NCBI RefSeq assembly: GCF_014656135.1
Contig: NZ_BNBV01000005.1
Coordinates: 181,824 to 245,823, forward strand
Reading direction: 5' to 3'
DNA length: 64,000 nt
Source of the DNA: Streptomyces thermodiastaticus
GTDB taxonomy: Bacteria; Actinomycetota; Actinomycetes; Streptomycetales; Streptomycetaceae
Shown in pieces: positions 1 to 8,111 of this stretch. Numbering within the stretch: position 1 is the stretch's first letter; every line of letters begins with the position of its first letter. The notes under the pieces were generated by a model, which searched no databases, had not been told where the DNA came from, and was given only the letters and a program-made list of their open reading frames with translations. Position numbers and translations under genes: made by a program.

Positions 1-519
1 GAGCGCTTCAACGGCCGCTTCGGCGAGACCTTCACCGTGCCCCGGCCGTACATCCTCAAGGAGACGGCGAAGATCTACGACCTGCAGGACCCGTCGGTCA
101 AGATGAGCAAGTCGGCGTCCACGCCGAAGGGCCTCATCAACCTCCTGGACGAGCCGAAGACCACGGCCAAGAAGGTCAAGAGCGCGGTCACCGACACCGA
201 CACCGTCATCCGCTTCGACCCCGAGGCCAAGCCCGGCGTCAGCAACCTGCTCACCATCTACTCCACGCTCACCGGCCAGAGCATCGGCGAGCTGGAGGAG
301 AGTTACGCCGGCAAGGGCTACGGCGCCCTGAAGACCGACCTGGCCGAGGTCATGGTCGAGTTCGTGACGCCGTTCCGCGAGAAGACCCAGCAGTACCTGG
401 ACGACACGGAGACGCTCGACGCGATCCTGGCCAAGGGCGCGGAGAAGGCCCGCGCGGTCGCCGCGGAGACCCTCGCCCAGGCCTACGACCGGGTGGGCTT
501 CCTGCCCGCCAAGCACTGA
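1..519 (+). CDS. trpS: Tryptophanyl-tRNA synthetase, C-terminal part (5' end outside window)
   Basis: Charges tRNA-Trp in the cytosol (class I aminoacyl-tRNA synthetase). The frame is open from base 1, so only the last 172 residues are present; the Rossmann fold with the HIGH-type motif lies upstream. The KMSKS loop is visible as KMSKS at fragment residues 34-38, preceded by a VPRPYIL segment and followed by the helical anticodon-binding domain. Stop TGA at 517-519. The next gene on this strand starts 257 bases later. Identification rests on KMSKS plus the bacterial TrpS C-terminal pattern ([24 protein letters not shown]). Confidence 0.93.
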   Translation, partial: ERFNGRFGETFTVPRPYILKETAKIYDLQDPSVKMSKSASTPKGLINLLDEPKTTAKKVKSAVTDTDTVIRFDPEAKPGVSNLLTIYSTLTGQSIGELEESYAGKGYGALKTDLAEVMVEFVTPFREKTQQYLDDTETLDAILAKGAEKARAVAAETLAQAYDRVGFLPAKH

Positions 520-776
520 ACGAGCGCACCACCGCGCGCACCCGCCCCGGGCAGAGCGCTGCACATCACGTGGCCGGCGCCTGCCCAGGGCGCGTTCGCG
601 GTCGTACAGTCGTTGTCCGCACGGCATAACCGGACGGCCCGGGCGAAACGGCTGGCACGCGAGCGCGACGGCCGGGGCGCGCCCCGGGGAGAGGGCCGGG
701 ACCCGGGAGAAGGAAGCGGCGGCAGCGACGACCGCCGGCACGGCCACACAGCACCGGCACGACGACAGGAGACGAC

Positions 777-1358
777 GTGGGGACCGTAACGATCGGGGTG
801 TCGATCGCGGTCCCGGAGCCGCACGGCAGCCTGCTCCAGGAGCGGCGCGCGGGCTTCGGCGACGCCGCGGCTCACGGCATCCCCACGCATGTCACCCTGC
901 TGCCGCCGACCGAGATCGACGCCGCTCACCTGCCGGCCGTCGAGGCGCACCTGACCGAGGTGGCCGCGGCCGGGCGGCCCTTCACCATGCGGCTGTCGGG
1001 CACCGACACCTTCCGGCCGCTGTCCCCGGTGGTCTACGTCCGGGTGGTGGAGGGCGCCGAGGCGTGCATGTGGCTCCAGCAGCGGGTGCGCGACCCGGAC
1101 GGGCCCGTGGCGCGTGAACTCCAGTTCCCCTACCACCCGCACGTCACGGTGGCGCACGGCATCGACGAGGCGGCGATGGACCGCGCCCAGGAGGAACTGG
1201 CGGGCTACCGGGCCGAGTGGCCGGTCACCGGGTTCGCCCTGCACCAGCAGGGCGACGACGGGGTGTGGCGCCGGCTGCGCGAGTTCGCCTTCGGCGGCAG
1301 CGCGGTGGTCCCGCCCCAGGCGTCCCCGGTCGACCGTGGCACCCTGCCCGCCCGCTGA
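777..1358 (+). CDS. 2'-5' RNA ligase family protein (2H phosphoesterase)
   Basis: A 193-residue cytosolic protein with the two HxT motifs that define the 2H phosphoesterase fold: HVTLLPP near residue 39 and HVTVAHG near residue 122. Family members hydrolyse or ligate 2'-5' or cyclic phosphodiester bonds; the natural substrate in streptomycetes is not established. GTG at 777 is chosen because AGGAG lies about 7 bases upstream. Length fits the family (180-200). Downstream is a 21-bp duplicated segment shared with the tail of the convergent reductase gene. The family call is firm, the exact substrate unknown. Confidence 0.85.
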   Translation: MGTVTIGVSIAVPEPHGSLLQERRAGFGDAAAHGIPTHVTLLPPTEIDAAHLPAVEAHLTEVAAAGRPFTMRLSGTDTFRPLSPVVYVRVVEGAEACMWLQQRVRDPDGPVARELQFPYHPHVTVAHGIDEAAMDRAQEELAGYRAEWPVTGFALHQQGDDGVWRRLREFAFGGSAVVPPQASPVDRGTLPAR

Positions 1359-1374
1359 GCCCGGCCGGCGGCCC

Positions 1375-1420
1375 CCGCACCGTGCCCTACAGGGGGCCTC
1401 CGCACCGTGCCCTACAGGGG
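1375..1420. repeat. 21-bp direct repeat at the 3' end of the reductase gene
   Basis: The 21-mer starting CCGCACCGTGCCCTACAGGG occurs at 1375-1395 and again at 1400-1420. The second copy contains the last codons and the TAG stop of the minus-strand reductase gene, so the first copy is a duplicated gene tail lying in the convergent intergenic space. Confidence 0.85.
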
Positions 1421-2203
1421 CAGCCGCCGGTACACCGCGCGCGGCAGATGCCGCAGCACCGTCGCCGCCACCCGCAGGACGCCGGGCACCCACACGATCT
1501 CCGACCGCCGCCGCAGCCCCAGCTCCACGGCGGCGGCGACCTCCTCCGGGGTGCTCGACAGCGGCGGCACGGGCCGGCCTGCGGTCGAGGCCGAACGCAC
1601 GAAGTGCGGGCGGACGATCATGACGTGCACCCCGGTGCCGTACAGGGCGTCGCCCAGGCCCTGGGTGAAGGTGTCCAGGCCCGCCTTGCTGGAGCCGAAG
1701 ATGAAGTCGGTGCGCCGGGCCCGTTCCGCGGCCACGGAGGACATCACGACCAGCGAGCCGTGCTCCTGGTTCTGCAGCTCTCGCGCGGCCACCAGCGCGG
1801 CCGAGACCGCCCCGGTGTAGTTGGTCTGCGCGACGTGCACCGCGTTGAGCGGTTCCCGCTCGTCCCACGCCTGGTCGCCGAGGACGCCGAAGGCGAGCAG
1901 CACCATGTCGACGTCGCCGTCCGCGAACACCTTGCCCAGGATCTCCTCGTGGTGCAGCACGTCGAGCGCGTCGAAGGCGACGGTGTGCACCTCGGCTCCG
2001 AGGCTCCGCAGATGCGCGGCGGCCTCGTCGAGCGCGGGCGAGGGCCGGCCCGCCAGCCAGACGGTGCGGGTGCGCCGGGCGACGAGCCGGCGCGTCACGG
2101 CCAGGGCGACGGGGGAGGTGCCGCCGAGCACCAGCAGCGTGCGGGGCAGACCCGAGGGGCCGAAGGAACGCAGGAGCGAGGAGAAACCGAGGGCATCCTT
2201 CAC
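1412..2203 (-). CDS. SDR family decaprenylphospho-erythro-pentofuranosid-2-ulose 2-reductase-like (DprE2-like)
   Basis: A 263-residue short-chain dehydrogenase/reductase. The N-terminal LVLGGTSPVALAV is the NAD(P)-binding glycine-rich turn; MSSVAAERARR, GSSKAGLD and VRPHFVRS match the DprE2 subfamily, which reduces the 2-keto sugar-lipid in polyprenyl-phospho-arabinose synthesis at the membrane. The position normally occupied by the catalytic Tyr of YxxxK is Phe here (FGSSK), so activity is uncertain. GTG at 2203 is chosen because upstream frame has no homologous sequence and a TACAGT -10 box lies 8 bases before it. DprE1 is not in the window. It is divergent from the BrkB-type gene. Confidence 0.8.
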   Translation of the reverse strand: MKDALGFSSLLRSFGPSGLPRTLLVLGGTSPVALAVTRRLVARRTRTVWLAGRPSPALDEAAAHLRSLGAEVHTVAFDALDVLHHEEILGKVFADGDVDMVLLAFGVLGDQAWDEREPLNAVHVAQTNYTGAVSAALVAARELQNQEHGSLVVMSSVAAERARRTDFIFGSSKAGLDTFTQGLGDALYGTGVHVMIVRPHFVRSASTAGRPVPPLSSTPEEVAAAVELGLRRRSEIVWVPGVLRVAATVLRHLPRAVYRRLPL

Positions 2204-2288
2204 GCCGGACGACTGTATCGTCCCGTTATGGCCGCATCGGCATAGAAACGCGGTGTTGGTGTCGGCACCGAGCGGGCACAGTCCGGTC

Positions 2289-3260
2289 ATGGACTGGCTG
2301 AAGAAGCTCCCCGTGGTGGGTCCGTGGGCTGCGCGTGCGATGCGCACCCATGCCTGGCGGTCGTACGAGCGGCTGGACCGGGTGAAGTGGTCGCGGCTGG
2401 CCGCCGCCATGACCTTCATCAGCTTCATCGCGCTGTTCCCGCTGCTCACCCTGGCCGCCGCGGTCGGTGCCGCCACGCTCAGCGCCCGGCAGCAGCGCAC
2501 CCTGGAGACGAAGATCACCGAGCAGTTCCCGGGGCTGGGCAGCCAGCTGCGCATCGACGCGCTCGCGGACAACGCCGGCACCGTCGGTGTCATCGCGGGT
2601 GTGTTCCTGCTGCTGACCGGCGTGAACTGGGTGGCCCAGACGCGGGACTGCCTGCGCGCGGTGTGGGAGTGCCCGGACCGGGAGGAGAACCCGGTCGTGC
2701 GCCGGGTCCGCGACGCCGGCGTCCTGCTCGGTCTGGGCGGCGCGGTGGTCGTCACGCTGCTCGTGTCCGCGGTCGCCTCGGCCGCCGTGGGCTGGATCGC
2801 CCGCCAGGCCGGACTGGAGGAGCACGGCGCCGGCAGCCTGGTGCTGCGGGTCGTCGCCTTCGCGGTCGCCGTCGCCGCCGACTTCCTGGTGCTGTGCTAC
2901 GTGCTCACCCTGCTGCCCGCCGTGCAGCCGCCGCGCCGCCGGCTGCTGGTGGCGGCACTGCTCGGCGCGGTCGGCTTCGAACTGCTGAAGGTGTTGCTCA
3001 GCGGCTACATCCAGGGCGTGGCGGCGAAGAGCATGTACGGGGCCTTCGGGGTCCCCATCGCCCTGCTGCTGTGGATGAACTTCACCGCCAAGCTGGTGCT
3101 GTACTGCGCCGCCTGGACGGCGACACCCGGCCGGGACGGTGACGACGGGGAGGACGCGCCCGGCCGGGACGGTGACGACGGGGGAGCCGCGCCCGGCCGG
3201 ACACGGCCTAGGAACGGGAACGGCGGCGCACCAGGTCCGGAAGCGGCCAGCGGCGGTTGA
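2289..3260 (+). CDS. YihY/BrkB family inner membrane protein
   Basis: A 323-residue integral membrane protein of the YihY/virulence factor BrkB family (formerly misassigned as RNase BN). Multiple hydrophobic helices run from AAAMTFISFIALFPLL through GVIAGVFLLL, GVLLGLGGAVVVTLL, VVAFAVAVAADFLVL, LLVAALLGAVGFEL and GVPIALLLWMNF, all diagnostic of the family. Start ATG 2289 begins MDWLKKLP, the usual amphipathic N-terminus. The C-terminal tail carries an 11-residue tandem repeat (GRDGDDG units) and overlaps the convergent carboxypeptidase gene by 53 bases. Function is unknown beyond membrane location; a transport or envelope role is often proposed. Confidence 0.85.
   Translation: MDWLKKLPVVGPWAARAMRTHAWRSYERLDRVKWSRLAAAMTFISFIALFPLLTLAAAVGAATLSARQQRTLETKITEQFPGLGSQLRIDALADNAGTVGVIAGVFLLLTGVNWVAQTRDCLRAVWECPDREENPVVRRVRDAGVLLGLGGAVVVTLLVSAVASAAVGWIARQAGLEEHGAGSLVLRVVAFAVAVAADFLVLCYVLTLLPAVQPPRRRLLVAALLGAVGFELLKVLLSGYIQGVAAKSMYGAFGVPIALLLWMNFTAKLVLYCAAWTATPGRDGDDGEDAPGRDGDDGGAAPGRTRPRNGNGGAPGPEAASGG
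3126..3183 (+). repeat. 33-bp period tandem repeat in the BrkB-like gene tail
   Basis: A 25-base block beginning CCCGGCCGGGACGGTGACG occurs at 3126-3150 and 3159-3183, period 33 bases (11 codons). It encodes the repeated acidic tail segment PGRDGDDG and sits just before the overlap with the convergent gene. Confidence 0.8.
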
Positions 3261-4491
3261 CCAGATAGGCCGTGACCCCCAGGACCACCACCGCGCCACC
3301 GGCGACGCCCAGGGCGACGCCCATGCCGCCGGTGCCGCTCGTCGCGGACGCGCCCGCCGCCGGGCTCGCCGAGGACCCGCCGCCCTGTGCACTGCCCGCC
3401 GTGCCGGGCGAGGCCGTGGCACCGGCCGCCGCGACACTCTTCGGCGGCACCAGCTCGCCCACCGGCCGCACCTTGCCGTCGGCCTTGAACCCCCAGTCCA
3501 GGAGCCGGGCGGCCTCCCGGTAGACCGCGTTGTGCTCCGCGTTCTCCGGGTGCATCACCGTCACCAGCAGCACATGCCCGTCGCGCTCGGCCACCCCGGT
3601 GAAGGTGGCGCCCGCCTGGGTGGTGTTGCCGTTCTTCACCCCGGCGATGCCCTTGTACACCGGCAGGTCGTAGTCGCCGCTCAGCAGCCGGTTGGTGTTC
3701 TGGATCTCGAAGGACCCCCGGGTCTTCCTGCCCTTGTCGTCCTTCTTGGTCTCGCCGGGGAACGAGGCCCGCACGGTGGAGCAGTACTCCCGGAAGTCCT
3801 TCTTCTGCAGCCCGGAGCGGGCGAAGAGGGTCAGGTCGTACGCCGAGGAGACCTGACCCGGGGCGTCGTAGCCGTCCGGGGTGACCACATGCGTGTCCAG
3901 CGCCTGCAGTTCCCGGGCGTGGGCGTTCATGTCGGCGACGGTCTGCTTCACTCCGTGGTTCATGGCGGCCAGGACGTGCACCGCGTCGTTGCCCGAGCGC
4001 AGGAAGACCCCCAGCCACAGGTCGTGGACGGTGTAGGTCTCGTGCTCCTTGATGCCGACCAGACTGGAGCCCTCGCCCATGCCGGCCAGATCGGCAGGGT
4101 CGACGGTGTGCTTCTCGGTCCTGGGGAACTTCGGCAGCAGGGTGTCGGCGAACAGCATCTTCAGGGTGCTGGCCGGGGCCAGGCGCCAGTGGGCGTTGTG
4201 CGCGGCGAGCACCTGCCCGGACTCGGCGTCGGCCACGATCCAGGACCGCGCGGTGAGGTCCTCGGGCAGGACCGGCACACCGTCCGCGAGCTCGGCCTGG
4301 GTGCCGGGCCGGCCCAGACGGTCGCCGCCCACGGTCGACATACGGGCCGGGGGAGTGGCCGAGGGGCTCGCCTTCACCGCCGGCGCCGCCGCCGCGACAG
4401 AGGTGCCCACGGTCATGGACAGGGAGAGGGACAACAGGGAGGCGGAAGCGACCGCAAGGGATCGCCGCAGCAGCTTCTCGGGTGCGCGCAC
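3208..4491 (-). CDS. D-alanyl-D-alanine carboxypeptidase (PBP5-like, peptidase S11)
   Basis: Exported enzyme that trims the terminal D-Ala of peptidoglycan stem peptides. GTG 4491 gives 427 residues with a signal peptide (KLLRR then a hydrophobic run to SVAAAAPA). Active-site motifs: SxxK as S108-T-L-K111, SxN as S166-G-N168, and the third box reads K286-N-G288 where KTG or KSG is usual. The C-terminus has a Ser/Gly/Ala-rich linker, a transmembrane helix (VALGVAGGAVVVLGVTAYLV) and a basic tail, so it is membrane-anchored. A TACGTT -10 box ends 7 bases before the GTG with no Shine-Dalgarno, suggesting a leaderless mRNA. A longer frame to 4704 exists but lacks plausible sequence. Confidence 0.88.
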   Translation of the reverse strand: MRAPEKLLRRSLAVASASLLSLSLSMTVGTSVAAAAPAVKASPSATPPARMSTVGGDRLGRPGTQAELADGVPVLPEDLTARSWIVADAESGQVLAAHNAHWRLAPASTLKMLFADTLLPKFPRTEKHTVDPADLAGMGEGSSLVGIKEHETYTVHDLWLGVFLRSGNDAVHVLAAMNHGVKQTVADMNAHARELQALDTHVVTPDGYDAPGQVSSAYDLTLFARSGLQKKDFREYCSTVRASFPGETKKDDKGRKTRGSFEIQNTNRLLSGDYDLPVYKGIAGVKNGNTTQAGATFTGVAERDGHVLLVTVMHPENAEHNAVYREAARLLDWGFKADGKVRPVGELVPPKSVAAAGATASPGTAGSAQGGGSSASPAAGASATSGTGGMGVALGVAGGAVVVLGVTAYLVNRRWPLPDLVRRRSRS

Positions 4492-4612
4492 GGTCGGAAA
4501 CGTATCGGGCGCGCTCGCCGGTGCTGCGCCCAGGTCCCCGTCACCGGCCCGCCCCCGCCGCCCGGCCGCCCCCCGCACCCGGCTCCGGCCGCCCGGCAGC
4601 GATACTGGAGGT

Positions 4613-4852
4613 ATGAAGCTCAGTCGCCCCGTCTCCTGGTTCCTGCTCGCGTTCGGGGTGTGGAGCTGGGTCATCTGGGTCACTTTCGTCAAGAATCTCG
4701 TCAAGGACGGCAGCGGACTCGCCTTCGACGACGGGCACCCGACCGCGTACTTCTGGGTCCATCTGGCGCTGGCCGTCGTCTCCTTCGTATTGGGGACGGT
4801 GATCGGCGTGATCGGGTTGCGTGGCCTGCGCGCCCTGCGCCGGACGTCATAG
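4613..4852 (+). CDS. Small two-helix membrane protein (SCO4848-like family)
   Basis: A 79-residue protein starting at ATG 4613 with a good ribosome site (TGGAGG, 4606-4611). It has two hydrophobic segments: VSWFLLAFGVWSWVIWVTFV and YFWVHLALAVVSFVLGTVIGVIGL, with a short polar loop, ending in basic residues. It matches, from memory, a conserved actinomycete family of unknown function that sits beside the same carboxypeptidase gene in S. coelicolor. It is divergent from that gene (121 bp apart). No function can be assigned. Confidence 0.8.
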   Translation: MKLSRPVSWFLLAFGVWSWVIWVTFVKNLVKDGSGLAFDDGHPTAYFWVHLALAVVSFVLGTVIGVIGLRGLRALRRTS

Positions 4853-5158
4853 GGATCCGGCCACCGGCGTCACGGCGCTCCCGTCACGGACCTCACGGAC
4901 GTCCGGGCCGCACACCCGCGCGCGGCGTCCGCGCCCCCGCCGTCACCAACCGAAAACAGGACGCATCCCCAGCCCCGGCCGTCCGGGCATGCTGGGGATT
5001 TCCTGTGAAACGAGGTGACAACACTTCTTCATAACGTCTTTTCATCTCATCCAGACCGCTCTTCCCCCGGCCGACGAGCTGTGATTAGGTGTCGGCGCGC
5101 CTGTGAGGCGTGGCACATGCACGGTGGTCCCGCGACGGGACCTGGGGAGGCATCACCG
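4853..5158. other. Intergenic region with a long hairpin
   Basis: These 306 bases hold no convincing gene. The first 100 bases are GC-rich with several short inverted repeats; a long hairpin lies at 4956-5006; then comes an unusually AT-rich block (about 5022-5100) that is the likely promoter region of the downstream binding-protein gene, although I cannot assign its hexamers. Confidence 0.5.
4956..5006 (+). terminator. Long hairpin, probable terminator
   Basis: ACAGGA (4956-4961) and ATCCCCAGC (4965-4973) pair with GCTGGGGAT (4991-4999) and TCCTGT (5001-5006), interrupted only by a small internal loop. It lies downstream of the small membrane protein gene and upstream of the next gene; either terminator or leader structure. 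Confidence 0.6.
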
Positions 5159-6715
5159 ATGCGAGCGGTTCGCATACGGATCCTGTTGGCCCTGCTGGTC
5201 CTGGTGATCGCGGGCGTGGGGGCCTGGACACTGCTGCCGGAGAAGGACGGCGAGGCGAGGGCCATCACCGTCGGCACGACCGACGCCGTCACCTCGCTCG
5301 ACCCGGCCGGCTCCTACGACGCCGGCTCCTGGGCCTTGTACAGCAATGTGTTCCAGTCCCTGCTGACCTTCGAGCCGGACGGCGCCACGCCGGTGCCGGA
5401 TGCGGCCAGGAGCTGTTCGTTCGTCGGCGGCGGGCTGCGCACCTACCGCTGCGAGCTGCGCTCGGGCCTGACGTTCCCGAGCGGGCGGACGATGACCGCC
5501 GAGGACGTCAAGTACTCCTTCGACCGGGTCAAGAAGATCAACGCCGATGTCGGCCCGGCCCCGCTGTTCTCCACCCTGAAGTCGGTGGAGGCCGACGGCA
5601 TGATCGTCACGTTCCACCTGTCGGAGCCGGACGCCACGTTCCCCTTCAAGGTCGCCACCGGAGCCGGCTCCATCGTCGACCGCTCCCGCTACCCGTCCGA
5701 CACGCTGCGCACCGGCAACCAGGCCGACGGCACCGGCCCGTACCGGCTGACCCGGTACGTCAAGGGCGAGGTCGCCGCGCTGCGGCCCAACCGCTCCTAC
5801 AAGGGCGCGGTCAGCCGCACCGGCAACCCCGTCGAGCTGCACTACTACCCCGACGGCAAGGCCCTGGACGCCGCCTGGAAGAACCGGCAGATCGACGTCG
5901 CCACCCGCACGCTCACCCCCGATGTCCTCGCCGGTCTCAATCCCAGCGACCCCGACCAGCGCGTGTCGGAGTCCGACAGCTCCGAGGTCCGCAACCTGTA
6001 CCTCAGCACCCGGTCCTCCTCCCCGCTGCACGACGTCCGCGTCCGCCGCGCCATGGCCTGGCTGATCAACCGCGAGCAGCTGGCCGCCTCCGTCTACGAC
6101 GGCACCGTGGACGCGCTGTACTCCCTGGTCCCGGCGGGCATCACCGGGCACACCACGGCCTTCTTCGACACCTATCCCGAGCCGAGCGTCAAGAAGGCAC
6201 GGCAGCTGCTGACCGAGGCCGGGGTGCAGGTCCCCGTGCACTTCACCTACGGCTACGCCATCGGCCGCGGCTCCGGTGCCGAGGAGGCCGCGGAGATCAA
6301 ACGCCAGCTGGAGGCGAGCGGCCTGTTCACGGTCGACGTCAAGGGTTATGAGTGGACCGACTTCCAGAAGCGGTACGCGGCCGGCAAGCTCGACGCGTAC
6401 GCGGTGGGCTGGGTCGCCGACTATCCGGACCCGGACACCTTCGGTGCCCCGCTCGTCGGCACCGGCAGCAGCATGAACACCGGCTACAGCAGCAAGGACG
6501 TCGACGCCCTGGTCACGGACAGCCGGCGCTACGCCGACCGCAGCCGGGTCACGAAGGACTTCCGCGACCTGCAGCAGCAGGTGGCCGACGACGTGCCGCT
6601 GATCCCGCTGTGGCAGCAGAAGGAGTACGTCGTCACCACGGAGGACGTCGGCGGCGGTCAGTACGTCAACGACGGCACCGGCGTGTTCCGGCTGTGGAAA
6701 CTGGGCTGGATCTGA
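5159..6715 (+). CDS. ABC transporter substrate-binding protein, family 5 (peptide/oligopeptide)
   Basis: A 518-residue extracytoplasmic solute-binding protein of the SBP_bac_5 family, which captures peptides or other small ligands for an ABC importer. ATG 5159 is preceded by GGGGAGG. The N-terminus (MRAVRIR then a 20-residue hydrophobic helix) has no lipobox cysteine, so it may be released after GEARA or stay anchored by its helix. Family sequence marks: TSLDPAGSYD, MTAEDVKYSFDRV, GTGPYRLTRYVKGE, DVRVRRAMAWLINRE, YAVGWVADYPDPDTF. No permease or ATPase gene lies next to it, so it is an orphan component. Its stop codon is directly abutted by the convergent Uma2 gene. Confidence 0.87.
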   Translation: MRAVRIRILLALLVLVIAGVGAWTLLPEKDGEARAITVGTTDAVTSLDPAGSYDAGSWALYSNVFQSLLTFEPDGATPVPDAARSCSFVGGGLRTYRCELRSGLTFPSGRTMTAEDVKYSFDRVKKINADVGPAPLFSTLKSVEADGMIVTFHLSEPDATFPFKVATGAGSIVDRSRYPSDTLRTGNQADGTGPYRLTRYVKGEVAALRPNRSYKGAVSRTGNPVELHYYPDGKALDAAWKNRQIDVATRTLTPDVLAGLNPSDPDQRVSESDSSEVRNLYLSTRSSSPLHDVRVRRAMAWLINREQLAASVYDGTVDALYSLVPAGITGHTTAFFDTYPEPSVKKARQLLTEAGVQVPVHFTYGYAIGRGSGAEEAAEIKRQLEASGLFTVDVKGYEWTDFQKRYAAGKLDAYAVGWVADYPDPDTFGAPLVGTGSSMNTGYSSKDVDALVTDSRRYADRSRVTKDFRDLQQQVADDVPLIPLWQQKEYVVTTEDVGGGQYVNDGTGVFRLWKLGWI

Positions 6716-7333
6716 TCACCCGGCCGCCGGCCGCCCGGCGGTGAGGATCCGCGCCACGTCGAGCACGACCTCGGCACCGATCAGGTCCGGCAGGGTGACG
6801 GTCTCGCCGGGGGCGTGGACGCGATGGCTGGTGTAGGCGCCCGCGTCGGGTTCCGTGAGCACGTGCAGGCGCCGGTGCTTGCGGTCGACGACGACGTAGA
6901 CGGGCACCTTGGCCTCGGCGTAGGCGGTGACCTTGGTCTTCAGGTCGTCCCGCCGGTTGTTGGAGGTGACCTCCAGGACCAGCCGGAAGCACACCGGGTC
7001 GTGGGCGTTGTTCGCCACCACGTGGTCGTCGATGCCGGCGTCGACGACCGCAAGGTCGGGAATGCAGTAGTCCTCGTCGCCGGTCGGGAGGGCGATCGCG
7101 ACGCTCTGGACCACCTTGCTCTCCTCGCCGTGCAGACCGGCGGCGAGGAAAGGAATCATGAGGTCCGTCAGAACGACGGCGTGGGGGGCGTCCGGTGCGG
7201 ACGTGACAAGGAGATGTCCTCCGATGATCTCGACGCGGTACCCCGGATGGCGCTCCCTGATCTCCTCGGCGATGGCCGTGAGGGAGAACGGCTCGTCGGC
7301 GCGGAAGGGCTGCTCGACGGATGCGGCGGACAT
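6716..7333 (-). CDS. Uma2 family PD-(D/E)xK nuclease-like protein
   Basis: A 205-residue protein of the Uma2 (DUF820) family, which has a restriction-endonuclease-like PD-(D/E)xK fold. Candidate active-site residues: Asp in IPDLAVVD, Glu in LVLEVTS, and a following Lys in LKTKVTAYAEAKVPVYVVVD. ATG 7333 is chosen over the longer frame because GAGGAGG lies 7 bases upstream. These genes are numerous in streptomycetes and cyanobacteria and their function is unproven. It ends with no gap against the preceding plus-strand gene. Confidence 0.82.
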   Translation of the reverse strand: MSAASVEQPFRADEPFSLTAIAEEIRERHPGYRVEIIGGHLLVTSAPDAPHAVVLTDLMIPFLAAGLHGEESKVVQSVAIALPTGDEDYCIPDLAVVDAGIDDHVVANNAHDPVCFRLVLEVTSNNRRDDLKTKVTAYAEAKVPVYVVVDRKHRRLHVLTEPDAGAYTSHRVHAPGETVTLPDLIGAEVVLDVARILTAGRPAAG

Positions 7334-7510
7334 CGCGTGCCTCCTCGGGGACGGGGCCGAGAACATCATCGTAGGCAGCACGGCACGCGGGTGCCGCCTT
7401 CGTCCCGTGTCACCCGGACGGGACCGGGCACCCCGTGCGGCCGCCGGGGCCCGGGGCCCGCGAGCCCTGTCGTGATCCGAGGAACGGAACCCCGGCAGGC
7501 CGCCCGCCCG

Positions 7511-7921
7511 TCAGCCCACGCGGCCCAGTTCCCGGCGCTTGGTGTAGTCGGTGAAGCCGAGGACGTTCCCCCAGGGGTCGGCGATCTCCACCACCCAGCC
7601 GGTCACCATCGCCCACGGCTCGTCCAGCAGCCGGATGCCGGCCGCGGTCAGTTCACGGGCCGCGGTCCGCGCGTCCGGTACCTCCAGCCAGACACGCGGC
7701 GAGGGCCACGGCGGGGTGCGGCGGCCCAGGGCCTCCTCGTGCCGCAGCAGGATGCCCGGGGCCTCGGCACCGACCCGGAGCACCGCGATGCCCGCCTCGT
7801 CCAGCCGGGTCGCCACGGTGAACCCGGCCCGCTCGTAGAACGCCACGGCCTCGCCGAGGTCGCCCACGGGAAGCAGCACGTTGTCGAACCCGAGCAGCTC
7901 GTACGACTCGTCATCTGACAT
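7511..7921 (-). CDS. VOC family protein (glyoxalase/bleomycin resistance fold)
   Basis: A 136-residue vicinal-oxygen-chelate protein: paired beta-alpha-beta-beta-beta modules, with FDNVLLPVGDLGEAVAFYERAGF at the start and VVEIADPWGNVLGFTDYTK at the end, typical of glyoxalase-like proteins that bind a metal or a small ligand. The substrate cannot be told. ATG 7921 has no ribosome site, but TAATCT ends 6 bases upstream, consistent with a leaderless mRNA. The palindrome TGACATGTCA (7916-7925) overlaps the start codon. It lies downstream of nothing obvious and upstream of the sdh operon terminator. Confidence 0.82.
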   Translation of the reverse strand: MSDDESYELLGFDNVLLPVGDLGEAVAFYERAGFTVATRLDEAGIAVLRVGAEAPGILLRHEEALGRRTPPWPSPRVWLEVPDARTAARELTAAGIRLLDEPWAMVTGWVVEIADPWGNVLGFTDYTKRRELGRVG

Positions 7922-8051
7922 GTCATCAGATTACGGCGTATCCGGCCGTTCAGGCGGAAGCCGCGAGCCGGGACGCACCTGAGCGGGCGCGCCGCATCAG
8001 AGCCCGGCACCCGGGCGCCGCACAGTGGATCGCCCCGCGCACCACAGCAGA

Positions 8052-8083
8052 TCGCCCCGCCGGCCACAGGGCCGACGGGGCGA
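8052..8083 (-). terminator. Terminator hairpin of the sdh operon
   Basis: TCGCCCCG (8052-8059) pairs with CGGGGCGA (8076-8083), with an inner stem CGGCC/GGCCG (8061-8065/8070-8074). It lies 28 bases past the sdhB stop. No U-tract, as is common in Streptomyces. Confidence 0.65.
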
Positions 8084-8111
8084 CAGGAAGATGCCCTCGG
8101 TGGTGCGAAGG

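Noticed and set aside
7916..7925. TGACATGTCA at the VOC gene start as an operator
   Set aside because: A lone 10-bp palindrome overlapping the start codon, with no second copy or adjacent regulator gene; too weak to claim.
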